Below, in pieces: positions 57,299-64,000 of a stretch of DNA of 64,000 bases. Numbering within the stretch: the first letter of the stretch is position 1; every line of letters starts with the position of its first letter. The position numbers and the translations under genes are program-made. Source of the stretch: Saccharopolyspora erythraea (GTDB lineage Bacteria; Actinomycetota; Actinomycetes; Mycobacteriales; Pseudonocardiaceae). A model generated the notes under the pieces. The model saw nothing but the letters and a program-made list of their open reading frames with translations. It was not told the origin of the DNA and searched no databases. The DNA lies in contig NZ_CP054839.1 of assembly GCF_018141105.1 (NCBI RefSeq), forward strand, positions 1,302,001-1,366,000, given 5' to 3'.

Positions 57299-57341
57299 GC
57301 GGGTGGCCGGTTTCAATGCGGGCCGGGTGCCGGCCACCCGC
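57299..57341. terminator. Bidirectional terminator between rbsK and lsr2
   Basis: GCGGGTGGCCGG (57299-57310) is perfectly inverted at 57330-57341. It lies 87 nt past the rbsK stop and 10 nt before the end of the convergent lsr2 gene. Confidence 0.7.
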
Positions 57342-57350
57342 GAAGAGCAC

Positions 57351-57695
57351 TCACTGAGCGTTGTCGTAGGCCTCGACCACCTCGGACGGAATACGGCCGC
57401 GGTCGGAAACCTGCATGCCCTGTTCCCTGGCCCATTCGCGAATGGCCTGGTTGCGCTCGCGGTCGGCGGCACTGGGCGCGGAGGCGGGCTTGTTCGCCTT
57501 GCCCCCGGAGCGCTTGCGCCCGCCGGTGCGACGCGCGCTGGCCACGTAAGACGCCAGCGAGTCGCGGAGTTTGGCGGCATTCTCCTTGGACAGGTCAATT
57601 GAGTAGCTGACCCCGTCCAGGCCGAACTCGACCGTGGACTCCGCTTCCGAACCGTCGACATCGTCGACAAGCTGAACGGTGACCTTCTGCGCCAC
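57351..57695 (-). CDS. lsr2: Lsr2, nucleoid-associated xenogeneic silencer
   Basis: A 114-residue protein with both Lsr2 domains. The N-terminal dimerisation domain is QKVTVQLVDDVDGSEAESTV...FGLDGVSYSIDLSKENAAKL. A basic linker follows (RRTGGRKRSGGKANK). The C-terminal DNA-binding domain ends NQAIREWAREQGMQVSDRGRIPSEVVEAY, with the RGR minor-groove motif. Lsr2 bridges A/T-rich DNA and silences horizontally acquired genes in actinomycetes. The upstream region (57700-57780) is strikingly A/T-rich and contains inverted repeats, consistent with self-binding. It is divergent from a second, headless Lsr2-type gene. Confidence 0.97.
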   Translation of the reverse strand: MAQKVTVQLVDDVDGSEAESTVEFGLDGVSYSIDLSKENAAKLRDSLASYVASARRTGGRKRSGGKANKPASAPSAADRERNQAIREWAREQGMQVSDRGRIPSEVVEAYDNAQ

Positions 57696-58070
57696 TGTAA
57701 CCCTCGATTCCGGATCGTTTATCGTCGTCTTCGCAACACCCTACGGCGAAGATCGAGCGAACAATAAACGATTGTTGCGAGAATGTTCCACTCGCGTCCG
57801 CCACGCACCGCGCGGCAAGCCCGGCACTGTGCTTCAGATTACTTTCTCGATTTCGAACGCGTTGGCTACGGTGTGCTGGCAGTGGGGCACGAGGTGGTGG
57901 CGCACCGCGCACGTGACCCGCACGGCGGTTATCGGCCGTCTGAGGTGCTGTTCTATCGTTGAAGTACGAGACAACAGCGATCCCACGTGCTACAACGTGG
58001 TCAGGGTCGCAGGAGTCTCCCCTGCAAGTGTCGCGGATCGAGGCGGGGCACGTTCCCGAGACAGGTGATC
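57696..58070. promoter_or_regulatory. A/T-rich divergent region between lsr2 and the Lsr2-like gene
   Basis: A 375-bp gap without a gene. At 57714-57722 ATCGTTTAT is inverted as ATAAACGAT at 57764-57772. The latter overlaps AACAAT-N5-ATTGTT (57760-57776). This is the most A/T-rich segment of the neighbourhood, as expected for Lsr2 autoregulation. Another small palindrome, CCACGT-N6-ACGTGG, lies near 57983-57998, upstream of the second gene. Confidence 0.5.
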
Positions 58071-58514
58071 ATGGCCGAGCGGATTCAGGTCGAACTCGTC
58101 GACGACATCGACGGGTCCCCAGCCCAGCACACCGTCACTTTCGCGCTTGACGGCGTGACCTATGAAATCGACCTGAGCGAGCGGAATGCGCAGCGCTTGC
58201 GTGCGGTCTTCGAGCGCTACATCGAGCGCGCCAGGTCGCCGCAGCCCGCCCCGCGCGGCGACCGTGCGCAGGAGCGGGAGGAGCGCGAGACCAGGCAGGC
58301 GAACCGCCAGCTCACCGAGCAGATCCGCGGCGCCGCCCAGCGCACCCGCGAGCACCTGAACCAGAAGGCGCAGGAGGCCGCGGCCACTGTCGAGGAACCC
58401 GCCGAGGAAGCCGGGGAACTGTCGGCGCTGCAACTGGCCAAGGAAGAGCCGGGGCAGCAGGAATCCCCGGTTCCCGCGGTTTCGCTACCGCAGTTCTCCT
58501 CCGCAGTGGACTGA
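58071..58514 (+). CDS. Lsr2-like protein without DNA-binding domain, coiled-coil tail
   Basis: A 147-residue protein from ATG 58071 (AGGTGAT upstream). Residues 1-58 match the Lsr2 dimerisation domain closely: AERIQVELVDDIDGSPAQHT, TFALDGVTYEIDLSERNAQR, LRAVFERYIERAR. Instead of the basic linker and RGR domain there is a long charged helix (DRAQEREERETRQANRQLTE, IRGAAQRTREHLNQKAQEAA) and an acidic, Glu/Pro/Gln-rich tail. It should be able to form heterodimers or oligomers with Lsr2 but lacks DNA contacts. By analogy with truncated H-NS proteins (H-NST) it may antagonise or modulate Lsr2; this is inference. Confidence 0.85.
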   Translation: MAERIQVELVDDIDGSPAQHTVTFALDGVTYEIDLSERNAQRLRAVFERYIERARSPQPAPRGDRAQEREERETRQANRQLTEQIRGAAQRTREHLNQKAQEAAATVEEPAEEAGELSALQLAKEEPGQQESPVPAVSLPQFSSAVD

Positions 58515-58680
58515 TCGCCGAAGGATTTCCGCCGGGCCCGTGAACCCGTCCCGGTGAACCCCGCGGTAGTTCCGCCCGCCGCGCGCCGTCCCGGTCCGCA
58601 AGGTTCCGGGCCGGTCACGAAGCATGGACATGCCGGCACCGCCGCCGTACCGTTTCGTCGATCAACGAATCGGGAGGCCG

Positions 58681-60297
58681 GTGTTGCGAGAGCGGTCCGG
58701 GCGGTACGCGATGGCGGCCGTGCTGGCCGCCGTCTGCGCGACGACCGGATGCGCCCCGCTGGTCGACGTCGAGCGCACCGCCGCTGAGCTGCGCACTTCG
58801 GTGCAGGCGCCGACGGTGCGCGGTGGCGAGGCGGTCATCGCCCTCGACCAGGAACCCGACCGCCTCGACCCGACCCTGGCCACGACGCTGGCCGGCAGGC
58901 AGGTCTTCGCCGGTCTGTGCGAGAAGCTCTACGACGTCGACCAGGCCGGCCGGATCGTGCCGCAGCTGGCCACCGAGTTGCCCCGGGTGTCCGCCGACGG
59001 ACGTGAGCTCACCATCCGGCTGCGCCCGGATGTCCGGTTCAACGACGGCACGCCCTTCGACGCGGCCGCGGTGAAGAGGAGCCTGGACCGCCACCGCGAG
59101 CTCGACGGCTCATCCCGCCGCGTGGAACTCTCCGCGGTCGCCTCCGTCGAGGTCGCCGATCCGGCGACCGTCCGGCTGCGTCTGACCGCGCCGTCGGCGC
59201 CTTTGCCCAGCGTGCTGGCCGACCGCGCCGGAATGATCATGTCGCCGGCGCAGTTGGACCGGCTCGGCGAGAACTTCTCCGACCACCCCGTCTGCGTCGG
59301 CCCCTTCGAGTTCGCCGAACGCGTCGCCCAGGACCGGATCGTGTTGCGGCGCAGCGACTTCTACTACGGCCGCGACCACGTGATGCTGGACCGGCTGGTC
59401 TACCGGGCGGTCCCCGACGACAACATCCGCCTGGCCAACCTGCGCTCCGGCGAGTTCGACGTCGTATGGGAGGCCGGACCGCCGGAAGTGCCGATCCTGG
59501 CCAGGGATTCCGACGTCGTGCTGCTCAACACGCCCTCGGTGCAGTACATGGGCATCACGGTGAACATCGCCAACGCCGGCGGGTCGCCCGGCCCGGTGCC
59601 CGGGCCGCTCGCGTCCGACCCGCGGGTCAGGGAGGCGCTGTCGCTGTCCATCGACCGCGCCACGCTGAACAAGATCTCCTTCAACGGCCTCTACCAGCCC
59701 GCCTGCGGGCCGATCCCGCCGACCAGCGAGTTCGCCACCCCGCGCACCCAGGCGTGCCCGGCGCACGACGTCGGACGCGCCAGGCGGCTGCTCGCCGAGG
59801 CGGGCGTGCGCACCCCGCTGCGGGTGGAGCTGATGCTGGCCAACGACTCGGCGCAGAACCGCACCGGCCAGGTCATCCAGGCGATGGCCGCGCAGGCGGG
59901 CTTCGACGTCGTGCTGCGCCCGACCGAGTCGACCAGCGCCATCGCGGCGGCGAAGAAGGGCCGGTTCGAGACGTTCCTGATCGGCTGGTCCGGGCGCCCC
60001 GACCCCGACGGCAACATCGCGGTGATGCACACCGAGGGCAGCCCGCAGAACTACAGCGGCCACTCCACCCCCGAGACCGACGCGCTGATCGCGCAGGCCG
60101 CCGCCGAGCAGAAGCCCGACCGCCGGCGCGAGTTGTACGAGCTCGTCGTCGAGGACCTGCACGAGCGCAACAACGTCATCTACCTCTATCGCCAGCAGTA
60201 CTACACCGCGCACTCCGCGGATCTGGCCGGCATCGCGGTGTATCCGGACGGGATCATGCGGATGGCCGGTGCCGGCTACCGGGCGCACGGGAGCTGA
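58681..60297 (+). CDS. ABC transporter substrate-binding lipoprotein, family 5 (peptide/nickel type)
   Basis: A protein of about 538 residues and the first gene of a four-gene importer operon. A signal sequence ends in a lipobox (AAVCATTGC), so the protein is lipid-anchored outside the membrane. The SBP_bac_5 signature is seen in GGEAVIALDQEPDRLDPTLA, LATELPRVSADGRELTIRLR, DVRFNDGTPFDAAAVKRSLD and the late YNL-like block LLNTPSVQYMGITVNIANAG. GTG 58681 or TTG 58684 lies right after GGGAGG; ATG 58624 is in frame but has no ribosome site. It captures a peptide, nickel chelate or similar ligand and hands it to the permeases. Confidence 0.92.
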   Translation: MLRERSGRYAMAAVLAAVCATTGCAPLVDVERTAAELRTSVQAPTVRGGEAVIALDQEPDRLDPTLATTLAGRQVFAGLCEKLYDVDQAGRIVPQLATELPRVSADGRELTIRLRPDVRFNDGTPFDAAAVKRSLDRHRELDGSSRRVELSAVASVEVADPATVRLRLTAPSAPLPSVLADRAGMIMSPAQLDRLGENFSDHPVCVGPFEFAERVAQDRIVLRRSDFYYGRDHVMLDRLVYRAVPDDNIRLANLRSGEFDVVWEAGPPEVPILARDSDVVLLNTPSVQYMGITVNIANAGGSPGPVPGPLASDPRVREALSLSIDRATLNKISFNGLYQPACGPIPPTSEFATPRTQACPAHDVGRARRLLAEAGVRTPLRVELMLANDSAQNRTGQVIQAMAAQAGFDVVLRPTESTSAIAAAKKGRFETFLIGWSGRPDPDGNIAVMHTEGSPQNYSGHSTPETDALIAQAAAEQKPDRRRELYELVVEDLHERNNVIYLYRQQYYTAHSADLAGIAVYPDGIMRMAGAGYRAHGS

Positions 60298-60301
60298 CGA
60301 C

Positions 60302-61261
60302 ATGCCGCGCGGTTACGCCTTCAGCCGGATCGTGCAGTCGCTGGTGACGCTCGTGCTGGTCTCGCTGGTGGTGTTCGCCGGACTGCGGGCGCTTCCGGGC
60401 GATCCCGCCGTCGCGCTGGCCGGCCCGGAGGCCGACGACGCCGCGATCGAGCAGATCCGCCACTCCTACGGGCTGGACCAGCCGCTGCCCGTGCAGTACG
60501 CGACCTGGCTCGGCCGCGCGGTCCGGGGCGACTTCGGCGAGTCGGCCACCACCGGCCTGCCGATCGGCGAGATCATCCTCGGCCGCATCCCGGTGACCGT
60601 GGAGCTGGCGGTGCTCAGCCTGCTCTTCGCCGCGCTCGTCGGGCTCGCCGCGGGCGTCGTCTCGGCGGTGCGCCGCGGCGGTCCGCTCGACTGGCTGGGC
60701 AACGGGCTGTCGCTGTTCGGCCTGTCCATCCCCAACTTCTGGCTCGGACTGATGTGCGTGCTGGTCTTCGCGGTGTGGCTGGGCGTGCTGCCCGCGTCGG
60801 GCTTCGTGCCGTTCACCGAGTCGCCGTGGGAGAACCTGGAACGGATGGTGCTGCCCGCGTTCGTGCTCGGCAGCGGCCTGGCCGCGGTGCTGATGCGCCA
60901 GATGCGATCGTCCATGTTGGACACGCTCGGCTCGGACTACGTGCGCACCGCGCGGGCCAAGGGCGCGGGTGAGTGGCGGGTCGTCGGCGTGCACGGGCTG
61001 CGCAACAGCCTGATCACGGTCATGACGATCCTGGGCCTGCAACTGGGCGCGCTGATCTCCGGCGCGGTGGTGACCGAGCAGATCTTCGTGCTGCCCGGCT
61101 TCGGCAAGCTGATGGTGGACTCGGTGTTCACCAGGGACTTCCCGGTGATCCAGGCCGCCGTGCTGGTGACCGCGGCCGGCTACATCGCGGTCAACCTCGC
61201 CGTAGACCTGCTCTACTCGGTGGTCGATCCGCGGATCAGGGTGCGCGGAGGTGCGCGGTGA
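60302..61261 (+). CDS. ABC transporter permease, DppB type
   Basis: A 319-residue inner-membrane permease with six membrane segments. The first helix (IVQSLVTLVLVSLVVFAGLR) and the long loop with LRALPGDPAVALAGP are typical DppB features. The EAA loop that contacts the ATPase reads DYVRTARAKGAGEWRVVGVHGLRN. The ATG at 60302 lies 4 nt past the binding-protein stop, and its stop overlaps the GTG of the second permease. It forms half of the membrane channel. Confidence 0.95.
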   Translation: MPRGYAFSRIVQSLVTLVLVSLVVFAGLRALPGDPAVALAGPEADDAAIEQIRHSYGLDQPLPVQYATWLGRAVRGDFGESATTGLPIGEIILGRIPVTVELAVLSLLFAALVGLAAGVVSAVRRGGPLDWLGNGLSLFGLSIPNFWLGLMCVLVFAVWLGVLPASGFVPFTESPWENLERMVLPAFVLGSGLAAVLMRQMRSSMLDTLGSDYVRTARAKGAGEWRVVGVHGLRNSLITVMTILGLQLGALISGAVVTEQIFVLPGFGKLMVDSVFTRDFPVIQAAVLVTAAGYIAVNLAVDLLYSVVDPRIRVRGGAR

Positions 61262-62115
61262 CGCATGCGGCCGCCGTCAGCGGCTCCCGCCGGGTGCTGC
61301 GACGCCTGATCCGCCACCGGACCGGAGTCGTCGGTCTGGTGCTCTGCGCCGCGCTGGTGCTCGCGGCGGTCGCGGTGCCGCTGATCGCGCCGACCGACCC
61401 GGCGGCGGTCGACTTCGACCGGGTGTTGCAGCAGCCTTCGGCGTCGTCCTGGCTCGGCACCGACGAGCTCGGCCGCGACCAGCTCTCCCGTGTCCTGCAC
61501 GGCATCCGCGCCTCGCTGACGGTCGGGGTGCTCTCGGTGCTGCTCGCGCTCGTGGTCTCCGTGCCGCTCGGGTTGGTGGCCGGGTACTACCGCGGCGTCG
61601 TCGACTCCGTCGTCTCGCGGATCACCGACACGCTGCTGGCCTTCCCGTTCCTGGTGCTCGCCGTCGGTCTGGCGGCGGTCCTCGGCGCGTCGCTGCTCAA
61701 CGCCGCCATCGCCATCGGCGTGTCCCAGGTGCCCAACCTCATCCGCGTCGTGCGCGGCGAGACCCTGCGCCTGTCCAACGAGGCGTACGTCGACGCCGCG
61801 GTCGCGGCCGGCGCCCGCGGCGGTGCGGTGCTGTTCGGCCACGTCCTGCCGAACGCGGTGAACGCGTTGCTGATCCAGATCACCGTCGCGATCCCGGCGG
61901 CCGTCATCGGCGAGGCGCTGCTGTCGTTCCTCGGGCTCGGTGTGCAGCCGCCGTCGCCGTCGCTCGGGGTGATGCTCTCGGCGGCCCAGACCTACTTCGC
62001 CCAGGCGCCGTGGCTGGTGGTCTTCCCCGGCCTGGCGGTGGTGCTGGCGACACTCGGCTTCAACCTGCTCGGCGACGGCCTGCGCGACGCCCTGGACCCG
62101 AAGGGGAACCGATGA
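61258..62115 (+). CDS. ABC transporter permease, DppC type
   Basis: A 285-residue permease that pairs with the upstream one. The N-terminal segment [20 protein letters not shown] and the loop [20 protein letters not shown] are characteristic of DppC/OppC. The EAA motif is [23 protein letters not shown] 61258 overlaps the previous stop in GTGA, and the following ATPase gene starts inside its last codons (62112), so the operon is tightly coupled. Confidence 0.95.
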   Translation: MTHAAAVSGSRRVLRRLIRHRTGVVGLVLCAALVLAAVAVPLIAPTDPAAVDFDRVLQQPSASSWLGTDELGRDQLSRVLHGIRASLTVGVLSVLLALVVSVPLGLVAGYYRGVVDSVVSRITDTLLAFPFLVLAVGLAAVLGASLLNAAIAIGVSQVPNLIRVVRGETLRLSNEAYVDAAVAAGARGGAVLFGHVLPNAVNALLIQITVAIPAAVIGEALLSFLGLGVQPPSPSLGVMLSAAQTYFAQAPWLVVFPGLAVVLATLGFNLLGDGLRDALDPKGNR

Positions 62116-63716
62116 CGGTGCTGGCGTTCTCCGGCCTTTCGGTGCGCTTCCGCACCGAGAGCGGTACGACCGACGCCGTCCGGGGCGTGGAGTTCGCGGT
62201 CGAGCCCGGCGAGGTCCTGGCGGTGGTGGGCGAATCCGGATCGGGCAAGAGCGTGACCGCGATGGCGGCCCTCGGTCTGCTGCCACCCAACGCCGAGGTG
62301 ACCGGCAGCATCCTGGTCGACGGCGCGGAAGTCGTCGGCCGCACCCCGCGCGAGCTGCGCCGCATCCGGGGCGGTGAACTGGCGATGATCTTCCAGGAGC
62401 CGATGACCTCGCTGAACCCCGTGTTCACCATCGGCTGGCAGATCGCCGAAGCCGTCCGGATGCACACCGACCTGTCGCGGACGAGTGCACGCGCCCGAGC
62501 CGTCGAACTGCTCGAGGCCGTCGGCATCCCCGAACCGCGCCGCCGCATGCGCCACTACCCGCACCAGCTCTCCGGAGGGCAGCGGCAGCGGGTGATGATC
62601 GCGATGGCGCTGGCCTGCGAGCCCAAGGTGCTCATCGCCGACGAACCGACGACCGCACTCGACGTCACGGTCCAGGCCGGGATCCTGGCCCTGCTGCGCG
62701 ACCTGCGCGACCGGCTCGGCATGACGATCCTGCTGATCACCCACGACATGGGCGTGGTCGCCGACCTGGCCGACCGGGTCGTGGTGATGTACCGCGGCGA
62801 GGTCGTCGAGCAGGCACCGGTCGACGAGCTGTTCGCGGAGCCCGGACACGAGTACACGCGGACGCTGCTCTCGGCCGTGCCCCGCCTCGACGAGAAGCCG
62901 GACCCGGCTGCCGAGCCCGCCGAGGCCCCGGTGCTGGAAGTCCACGACCTCGCCATGGCCTACGGCGGGCACCGGGTCGTCGACGGCGTGTCCCTGCGCA
63001 TCGGGCGCGGGGAGACCCTCGGCCTGGTCGGGGAGTCCGGATCGGGCAAGTCGACCGTCGGACGCTGCGTGACCAGGCTGGCCGAACCCGTCTCGGGGCG
63101 GGTCGTGCTGAACGGCCAGGACATCACGCACCTGCCGCCGCGCCGCCTGCGTCCCCTGCGCCGCAAGCTCGGCATCGTCTTCCAGGACCCGGGGTCGTCG
63201 CTCGACCCGCGCATGAGCATCGGCGACAGCGTCGCCGAACCCCTTCGACTGCACCGCGCCGCCCGCGGTCGGGCACTGGAGCGCCGCGTCGCCGGCCTGC
63301 TCGAAGCCGTCGAACTGAGCCCGGGCATGCGCGGCCGGCACCCGCACGAGCTGTCCGGAGGCCAGCGGCAGCGGGTGAGCATCGCCCGCGCCCTGGCGTT
63401 GGACCCCGAACTGCTCGTCGCCGACGAACCCACCAGCGCCCTGGACGTCTCCGTGCAGGACGCGGTCCTCGAGCTCCTCCTCGACCTGCAGCGCAAGCTC
63501 GGCTTCGGCTGCCTGTTCATCAGCCACGACCTGGCCGTGGTCAACCTGCTGGCGAGCCGGGTCGCGGTGATGCACCGAGGCACCATCGTCGAGGCGGGCG
63601 AGACGGCGAGGGTGCTCGGCGAGCCCGAGCACCCCTACACCCGGCGCCTGCTAGACGCCGCGCCGATCCCGGACCCGGTCCGCCAGCGCGAACGCCGGCT
63701 CGCCTCCCGCGCGTGA
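62112..63716 (+). CDS. ABC transporter ATP-binding protein, two fused ATPase domains (DppD-DppF)
   Basis: A 534-residue protein with two complete ATPases in one chain. Domain 1 (about 3-260) has Walker [11 protein letters not shown], signature LSGGQRQRV and Walker [13 protein letters not shown], and ends with the oligopeptide-type tail [14 protein letters not shown]. Domain 2 (about 278-525) has Walker [11 protein letters not shown], signature LSGGQRQRV and Walker [13 protein letters not shown], and ends [12 protein letters not shown]. In many bacteria these are separate dppD and dppF genes. The fusion would power the two permeases directly. A terminator follows the gene. Confidence 0.96.
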   Translation: MTVLAFSGLSVRFRTESGTTDAVRGVEFAVEPGEVLAVVGESGSGKSVTAMAALGLLPPNAEVTGSILVDGAEVVGRTPRELRRIRGGELAMIFQEPMTSLNPVFTIGWQIAEAVRMHTDLSRTSARARAVELLEAVGIPEPRRRMRHYPHQLSGGQRQRVMIAMALACEPKVLIADEPTTALDVTVQAGILALLRDLRDRLGMTILLITHDMGVVADLADRVVVMYRGEVVEQAPVDELFAEPGHEYTRTLLSAVPRLDEKPDPAAEPAEAPVLEVHDLAMAYGGHRVVDGVSLRIGRGETLGLVGESGSGKSTVGRCVTRLAEPVSGRVVLNGQDITHLPPRRLRPLRRKLGIVFQDPGSSLDPRMSIGDSVAEPLRLHRAARGRALERRVAGLLEAVELSPGMRGRHPHELSGGQRQRVSIARALALDPELLVADEPTSALDVSVQDAVLELLLDLQRKLGFGCLFISHDLAVVNLLASRVAVMHRGTIVEAGETARVLGEPEHPYTRRLLDAAPIPDPVRQRERRLASRA

Positions 63717-63733
63717 CGCGCGCGCGAAGCACA

Positions 63734-63768
63734 ACCGCACCGCGACTCCTGGGAAGCAGCGGTGCGGT
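63734..63768. terminator. Terminator after the ABC operon
   Basis: ACCGCACCGC (63734-63743) is perfectly inverted at 63759-63768. It starts 17 nt past the ATPase stop and faces the convergent small gene at 63781. Confidence 0.65.
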
Positions 63769-63780
63769 CGCGAAGTCCGG

Positions 63781-63984
63781 TCAGTCCTCGGCGCGATGCC
63801 TGCGGCCGCCGCCTCCGCGGGCGGCCGCGGACTTGGAGGACGACTTGGCTCCCTCCTCGCCGCCCCGTTCAGCACGCTCGGTCAGCGCGGCCGCGAACTC
63901 CGGGGGCGCGCTGGGGCCCCAGTTGCTCGCTTCCGGATCGATCAGCGTCTGCTGCAGCTCGGTGTAGATCGGTGTCGAGTCCAC
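63781..63984 (-). CDS. Small conserved hypothetical protein (67 aa)
   Basis: It starts DSTPIYTELQQTLIDPEASN and continues WGPSAPPEFAAALTERAERG, then a Lys/Ser/Arg/Gly-rich basic tail (KSSSKSAAARGGGGRRHR). The natural composition of the first 40 residues and the basic tail suggest a real small, possibly nucleic-acid-binding protein. The start at 63984 is close to the window edge, so its promoter is not visible. I do not recognise a named family. Confidence 0.6.
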   Translation of the reverse strand: MDSTPIYTELQQTLIDPEASNWGPSAPPEFAAALTERAERGGEEGAKSSSKSAAARGGGGRRHRAED

Positions 63985-64000
63985 TGCTACCCCCGTTCCG

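Overview
This is a high-GC actinomycete chromosome window (roughly 70% GC, strong G/C preference at third codon positions, GTG and TTG starts, ATGA stop/start overlaps, Lsr2, YbaB, DUF397 and DUF3618 proteins). The trypsin gene near 6.5 kb encodes a protein very close to the secreted trypsin I remember from Saccharopolyspora erythraea. The type III polyketide synthase / P450 / cupin operon is also the pigment locus known from that species. S. erythraea or a close relative is therefore the best inference; no database search was run.

Layout. 0-5.5 kb: two bacterial-PH membrane proteins, a family 39-type glycosyltransferase and a divergent sensor kinase/response regulator pair. 5.5-8.5 kb: secreted trypsin and a YhhN-type membrane protein, separated by long non-coding stretches that carry 27-nt and 30-nt tandem repeats. 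8.5-14.1 kb: a pseudouridine/nucleoside salvage operon (psuG, PfkB kinase, nucleoside hydrolase), then an IclR regulator, an FAH-family hydrolase and an SDR. 14.1-19.2 kb: membrane protein, LysR-like regulator, secreted penicillin-acylase-family enzyme. 19.4-21.7 kb: a YbaB/WXG100/DUF3558-lipoprotein cassette that carries several reading-frame lesions. 21.7-26.9 kb: TetR and HXXEE gene around a clear palindromic operator, then the rppA-P450-cupin pigment operon and an HxlR/SCP2 regulator. 26.9-35.9 kb: a frameshifted drug-type MFS gene, two VOC proteins, an MFS transporter plus beta-glucosidase pair, a 26-nt repeat array fused to a nitroreductase relic, TetR, DinB and aldo/keto reductase genes. 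36-39.3 kb: DHDPS-family aldolase, one tRNA (anticodon UAG), DUF3618, TetR and a small HicB-like protein.

39.3-50.2 kb is one coherent functional block on the minus strand. It holds a MocA-type cytidylyltransferase, XdhC, an NCS2 purine permease, guanine deaminase, xanthine dehydrogenase (Mo, FeS and FAD subunits) and a second purine-type amidohydrolase, with a PucR regulator divergent from it. Together these would import purine bases, deaminate guanine-type substrates to xanthine and oxidise xanthine to urate, with dedicated cofactor insertion. 50.4-53 kb is a polyamine block (PLP decarboxylase, AdoMet decarboxylase, spermidine-synthase-like enzyme). 53-55 kb is a scar with a headless DUF5753 regulator and a headless aldo/keto reductase flanking two tiny genes. 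55-58.5 kb holds an unknown 367-aa protein, ribokinase, lsr2 and, divergent from lsr2, a second Lsr2-type protein without a DNA-binding domain. 58.6-63.7 kb is an oligopeptide/nickel-type ABC importer operon with a fused double ATPase.

The most interesting leads are the lsr2 / headless-lsr2 divergent pair, the tRNA with a leucine anticodon but a short variable arm, the three intergenic tandem-repeat arrays, and the cluster of frame lesions in the WXG100 cassette and MFS gene. The lesions may be real decay or sequence errors.
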